The notes beneath the pieces were generated by a model. It had not been told where the DNA came from. It saw nothing but the letters and a program-made list of their open reading frames with translations, and ran no database searches. Below, one piece after another: positions 61,300 to 64,000 of a stretch of 64,000 bases of DNA (positions are counted from its first letter, which is position 1; every line of letters starts with the position of its first letter). The stretch comes from an uncultured Oscillospiraceae bacterium (GTDB lineage: Bacteria > Bacillota > Clostridia > Oscillospirales > Oscillospiraceae): the NCBI GenBank assembly GCA_934593275.1, contig CAKTQE010000006.1, positions 14,470-78,469 of the forward strand, written 5' to 3'. The translations under genes were made by a program, and so were the position numbers.

Positions 61300-61340
61300 G
61301 TTTTTACTATTCTACTATATTTGAGTAAAAAATCAACCAG
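61300..61340 (-). promoter_or_regulatory. Promoter of the AgrA/AgrC-like operon
   Basis: Minus strand TTGATT, 16 bases, TAGAAT, with a leader of about 25-30 nt to the regulator start. Confidence 0.5.
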
Positions 61341-61374
61341 GCCTCAGGAAAATTGGAATGCCTTGCGGATGTAT

Positions 61375-61541
61375 CTAGGGTCTATCTGAAAACCGTCAAC
61401 ACGCCCAAACAGCGGGTCTTTTCCGCCTGCTGTGCGTCATTTTTCCTTGCAATACACAAAGTATTCCTACGAAAAAATGGCTTCATCAGGCGAAAAATCC
61501 CTCGCTGTTGGTCATATTTCCGGTTTTCAGATAGACCCTAG
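61375..61541. mobile_element. 167-bp palindromic element, copy 2 (MITE-like)
   Basis: Perfect 21-bp inverted ends, CTAGGGTCTATCTGAAAACCG and its complement. The centre AATAC-acaaa-GTATT lies at offset 76, as in copy 1 (49114-49280). The whole element folds into a long hairpin with AGCGGG and GTTGG arms. It lies between the AgrA-like promoter and the ECF pair 3 promoter. No coding frame. Confidence 0.8.
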
Positions 61542-61589
61542 TTGATGATAAAATATTTTCGCAAATACGGAAAATTCCTTTTCCACCCT

Positions 61590-61625
61590 CTCTTTTTCTC
61601 CGTGTATAAGGGTGAAGATACAAAG
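61590..61625 (+). promoter_or_regulatory. Putative ECF -10 box of pair 3
   Basis: CGTGTATAAGGGTGAAGA at about 61600-61617, matching the motif in front of the other two ECF genes, then AAAGGAGG before the ATG at 61637. The -35 element is unclear. Confidence 0.45.
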
Positions 61626-61636
61626 GAGGCAGATAC

Positions 61637-62194
61637 ATGGATGACAAGGAAATTCTGGACCTGTATTTTGACCGGTCTGAACTGGCGATTCAGGAGACGG
61701 ACCGAAAATACGGACCCTATTGCTACAAAATCGCAATTCACATTTTATCCAACCCGGCAGATGCAGAGGAAAGTGTCAACGACACCTACTATTCTGCCTG
61801 GAAGCTGATCCCGCCCAGGAGGCCCCAGCGGTTTTCCACCTTTCTGGGGAAACTGACCCGAAACCTTTCCATAGACCGCTGGCGCAAAAACACCGCCCAA
61901 AAGCGGGGCGGCGGAGAAACCCAGCTGCTGCTGGATGAACTGGCAGAATGCGTGGCAGGGAGCGAAAGCCCGGAAACGGAGTTCATGCGCAAGGAGTTTC
62001 GTGCCGCACTGAACCGCTTTCTGCGTGGACTGCCGGAACGAGAGCGTGCCGTCTTTTTGTTCCGGTATTACTATGCGCTCACCAAGGAGGAAATTGCCCA
62101 AAAAACAGGGTTTTCTGCCAATCAGGTAAAGTACATTCTGCAAAGAACCAGAAAAAAATTAGCGGACCTGCTTCAAAGGGAGGGACTGAGATGA
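61637..62194 (+). CDS. ECF-type sigma factor (pair 3)
   Basis: 185 residues, ATG behind AAAGGAGG. Region 2: DAEESVNDTYYSAWKLIPPR and FLGKLTRNLSIDRWRKN. Region 4: RAVFLFRYYYALTKEEIAQK then NQVKYILQRTRKKLADLL. Its stop overlaps the anti-sigma start (ATGA). Similar in pattern to the ECFs at 9958 and 54122. Confidence 0.93.
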   Translation: MDDKEILDLYFDRSELAIQETDRKYGPYCYKIAIHILSNPADAEESVNDTYYSAWKLIPPRRPQRFSTFLGKLTRNLSIDRWRKNTAQKRGGGETQLLLDELAECVAGSESPETEFMRKEFRAALNRFLRGLPERERAVFLFRYYYALTKEEIAQKTGFSANQVKYILQRTRKKLADLLQREGLR

Positions 62195-63390
62195 CTTCTT
62201 TTCAGCTTTTTAAGGGATTGACCGGCATTGATTCCGAACTGTTGGAATCTATAGAGCAGCTGGATTTCCGGAATAGAAAAGGTCTTCCGGCAAAGCGAAT
62301 TTGCCTGATTGCCGCCATCATCGCCCTGATGCTGCTGATGGTTGGGTGCGCCGTTGCCTATGCGGCGGGTTGGCTCCAAATGGCTTTTATGGCCCGCAGT
62401 GAAACGCCTCTGTCCGGCGAACAGATCGAATACATTCAAAATAACGAGCAGCCTGTAGAACAGGCCCAGACCATGGATGATTGGACCATCGATCTGAAAT
62501 CCACCATTTCTGACGGGCAAACAAGCTATCTGGTATTCCGCATTACCGCTCCTGAAAGCATGGACCTGGAACAATACCTGCATTCCACCTCACAGGGAAG
62601 CAAACGCCTTTCCATGGGGAATTACAGTGCCAGTCGCAAGGCAGGCTACTCCTATGTCGTTGCATCCATCGGAACCGTTGATCCCCAGAAAAATTACTGT
62701 TACAACGAGCGGGGTACCTGGCTTTCGGACGGAGACGGAAAGGCCAACACCGTACTGTTCTGCCTGACCGTCAGTTGTGAAAAGTTGGATCCCAACAAAC
62801 CAATGTTGCTGGAAGACCCCTTTGGAAAGGATATTTCGTTCCGAATCCGCCTGATGGGTATCACACTGGAATACGAGAATACGGCTTTAGCCCAGGAAAT
62901 AGATAAAGAATACGCCGGACAGGAATATATCGTTGACGGCCAGGAGGCTGCCGGACTGTTCTTATCCGATATTCTCACGGACGAGGAATGGAATTTTGAT
63001 GTCAAGTTTAACCCAGATAACCAGTTTATAGAGCTTCTTTCCCAGCCCGTTTCCGTGCAAACCCGTGTCTTTCGCTATGCGGATGAAAAACAGTGGGATA
63101 CCACCCAATCCCAGGAGACGATGCAGATCACCTCTTTTCGGGTAACACCCTTTGGCGCACGGATCACCTATGCACCAAATCCAGGCGCAGCCGCTTTTTC
63201 TCCCGAATTATCGGAGGATGCAGACCAAGGGATCTACGCCATTATGAAAGACGGTAGCCACATTAAATTGAATGCAGACGGAATGGAATCCACAGCACTG
63301 AACGCAGAAGCACCTATTATCCTGAGTCAGCTTGACTACATTTTACTGGAGGACGGAACAAAACTTTTTGCGAATATCCAGATGGAGTAA
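62191..63390 (+). CDS. Membrane anti-sigma-like protein of ECF pair 3
   Basis: 399 residues, starting MTSFQLFKGLTGIDSELLES at 62191; a frame opening earlier is not supported. Cytoplasmic N-terminus 1-36, one membrane helix (about 37-59, ICLIAAIIALMLLMVGC), then a 340-residue outer domain. The N-terminus (GLTGIDSELLESIEQLDF) parallels the one of pair 2 (GLQYIGDDLVEAGE), which supports the anti-sigma role. The outer domain is not recognised. It probably senses an envelope signal. Confidence 0.65.
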   Translation: MTSFQLFKGLTGIDSELLESIEQLDFRNRKGLPAKRICLIAAIIALMLLMVGCAVAYAAGWLQMAFMARSETPLSGEQIEYIQNNEQPVEQAQTMDDWTIDLKSTISDGQTSYLVFRITAPESMDLEQYLHSTSQGSKRLSMGNYSASRKAGYSYVVASIGTVDPQKNYCYNERGTWLSDGDGKANTVLFCLTVSCEKLDPNKPMLLEDPFGKDISFRIRLMGITLEYENTALAQEIDKEYAGQEYIVDGQEAAGLFLSDILTDEEWNFDVKFNPDNQFIELLSQPVSVQTRVFRYADEKQWDTTQSQETMQITSFRVTPFGARITYAPNPGAAAFSPELSEDADQGIYAIMKDGSHIKLNADGMESTALNAEAPIILSQLDYILLEDGTKLFANIQME

Positions 63391-63457
63391 AAACGAATAC
63401 CGGATACACGCACGATCCATGAACCATACCAGCATTCTATGTAACAGGCCGCAGGCC

Positions 63458-63609
63458 CTTGGCTCTCCCTCTGGGAGAGCTGGCTCGGCGCAGCCGAGAC
63501 TGAGAGGGCCTTGCGGCGTTTGTTGAATGATCACGTCCATTTGTATCCTAAACGTTGACCCTCTCCGTCCTCGCTGCGCTCGGCCACCTCTCCCAAAGGG
63601 AGAGGCAAG
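63458..63609. mobile_element. 152-bp inverted-repeat element (MITE-like)
   Basis: The left 50 or so bases (CTTGGCTCTCCCTCTGGGAG...) and the right 50 (...CTCCCAAAGGGAGAGGCAAG) are imperfect inverted repeats of each other. Each arm is itself a small hairpin (CTCTCCCtctGGGAGAG). No coding frame. I recall similar intergenic elements from Clostridial genomes, but the family name is not certain. Confidence 0.65.
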
Positions 63610-63735
63610 GCGTGCCTACCAGGATGAAGGGCGGTAAGGTGTAAAATTGACAATGGACAATTATCGGGGGAACCAACGTTGTTTATCTGTATCCGCCCGG
63701 TAAAGGTGGTATGACGGATTGCTTTTTAACGAAAT

Positions 63736-63780
63736 AAAAAAGAGGGTCGAGATAAACTCACCCCTCTTGGCTCCCCCTGT
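63736..63780 (-). pseudogene. Duplicate of the tRNA-Asn 3' end with its terminator
   Basis: TGGCTCCCCCTGT (plus-strand view), the 3' end of tRNA-Asn, plus a terminator hairpin and T run recur here and at 63911-63957, 177 bases apart. It may be the mark of a past insertion at, or unequal duplication of, the tRNA end. Confidence 0.6.
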
Positions 63781-63880
63781 GTGGTTGTGATGGACTCGCT
63801 TTGCTGCGGCAAAGCCAACGGCGGTTGCAACACTCCACCGGAGTGTTGCTAAGAGCCGCCTTTCGAGTCCAACAGGGGTG
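63769..63880. repeat. tRNA-derived palindrome
   Basis: Nested stems: CCCCTGT/ACAGGGG outermost, TGGACTCG/CGAGTCCA inside it, then CTTTGC/GCAAAG and AACACTCC-acc-GGAGTGTT. The stretch TTCGAGTCCAACAGGGG is identical to the T-arm and acceptor of tRNA-Asn but lies in the opposite orientation, so this is an inverted fragment of that tRNA. The 83-codon frame across it is not a gene. Confidence 0.6.
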
Positions 63881-63910
63881 AGAAACAGATTACCAAATTT
63901 ATGGGCATAC

Positions 63911-63944
63911 AAAAAAGAGAGGATTGAGAATTACTCAACCCTCT
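63911..63944 (-). terminator. Terminator of tRNA-Asn
   Basis: Minus strand AGAGG-TTGAG and CTCAA-CCTCT with an imperfect position, followed by CTTTTTTG. Confidence 0.7.
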
Positions 63945-64000
63945 TGGCTCCCCCTGTTGGACTCGAACCAACGACACACGGATTAACAGTCCGTCGCTCT
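63945..64000 (-). tRNA. tRNA-Asn (GTT), partial at the window edge
   Basis: The 3' two thirds are present: anticodon loop CTGTTAA with GTT at 63987-63985, T-arm GTTGG-TTCGAGT-CCAAC, acceptor AGGGGGA, discriminator G and an encoded CCA. The D-arm and 5' acceptor fall outside the window. Confidence 0.92.

Noticed and set aside
63661-63912. 83-codon frame near the right end
   Set aside because: It crosses the tRNA-derived palindrome and has no ribosome site.

Overview
The window is a chromosome segment of a Gram-positive, GC-rich member of the class Clostridia, most likely an Oscillospirales/Oscillospiraceae-type gut bacterium. This taxonomic call is an inference. It rests on the gene order of the ribosomal cluster with a KOW-domain protein between map and infA, a Met T-box in front of metNIQ, the rpmH-rnpA-yidD-yidC-jag order, consensus sigma-A promoters with strong AGGAGG ribosome binding sites, several ECF sigma/anti-sigma pairs, and the cdaA-ybbR and PASTA-kinase operon. 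No 16S rRNA is present to settle it.

Layout. 1-2200: the start of a secreted repeat protein behind a structured leader, then a dense array of GTAG-type palindromes (about 780-1740) abutting a REP-associated tyrosine transposase (RAYT), which together look like a REPtron. 2260-3340: a small membrane protein, a DtxR/MntR-type regulator and a Cys-rich partner. 3385-6340: a methionine T-box and metN-metI-metQ. 6340-10520: a leftward operon of ECF sigma factor, membrane anti-sigma candidate, DUF4358 lipoprotein, MBOAT acyltransferase and DHHW/AlgJ-like protein, probably for acetylating a surface polymer. 10620-13760: jag-yidC-yidD-rnpA-rpmH. 13860-16950: a CapA-like protein and typA. 17030-32980: one continuous S10-spc-alpha ribosomal supercluster from rpsJ to rplQ, including secY, adk, map, infA, rpmJ and rpoA. 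33060-47540: a long housekeeping operon, cdaA-ybbR-yicC-remA-gmk-rpoZ-priA-def-fmt-rsmB-rlmN-PP2C-PASTA kinase-rsgA, starting from a consensus promoter and closed by a terminator. 47700-49050: a cysteine desulfurase with a DUF3343 partner. 49113-51900: a 167-bp palindromic element, then ispF, ispD and murD. 51905-52350: RNase P RNA. 52359-54680: a second ECF/anti-sigma pair. 54757-57246: aroF, then a promoter, 28-codon leader peptide and terminator in front of a tandem GNAT acetyltransferase. 57263-61320: a VanX-like/M14 fusion peptidase and an AgrA/AgrC-like two-component pair. 61375-61541: a second copy of the 167-bp element. 61620-63390: a third ECF/anti-sigma pair. 63458-64000: a 152-bp inverted-repeat element, a tRNA-derived palindrome and a partial tRNA-Asn.

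The ribosomal and housekeeping operons supply translation, secretion (SecY, YidC), formylation/deformylation, rRNA modification and the c-di-AMP and Ser/Thr-kinase arms of cell-wall control. The accessory stretches sense or remodel the envelope. The strongest candidates for something undescribed are the Clostridial RAYT plus GTAG-palindrome array, the leader-peptide attenuator before the double GNAT, the pair of equal-length 167-bp elements, and the VanX-SH3-M14 fusion.
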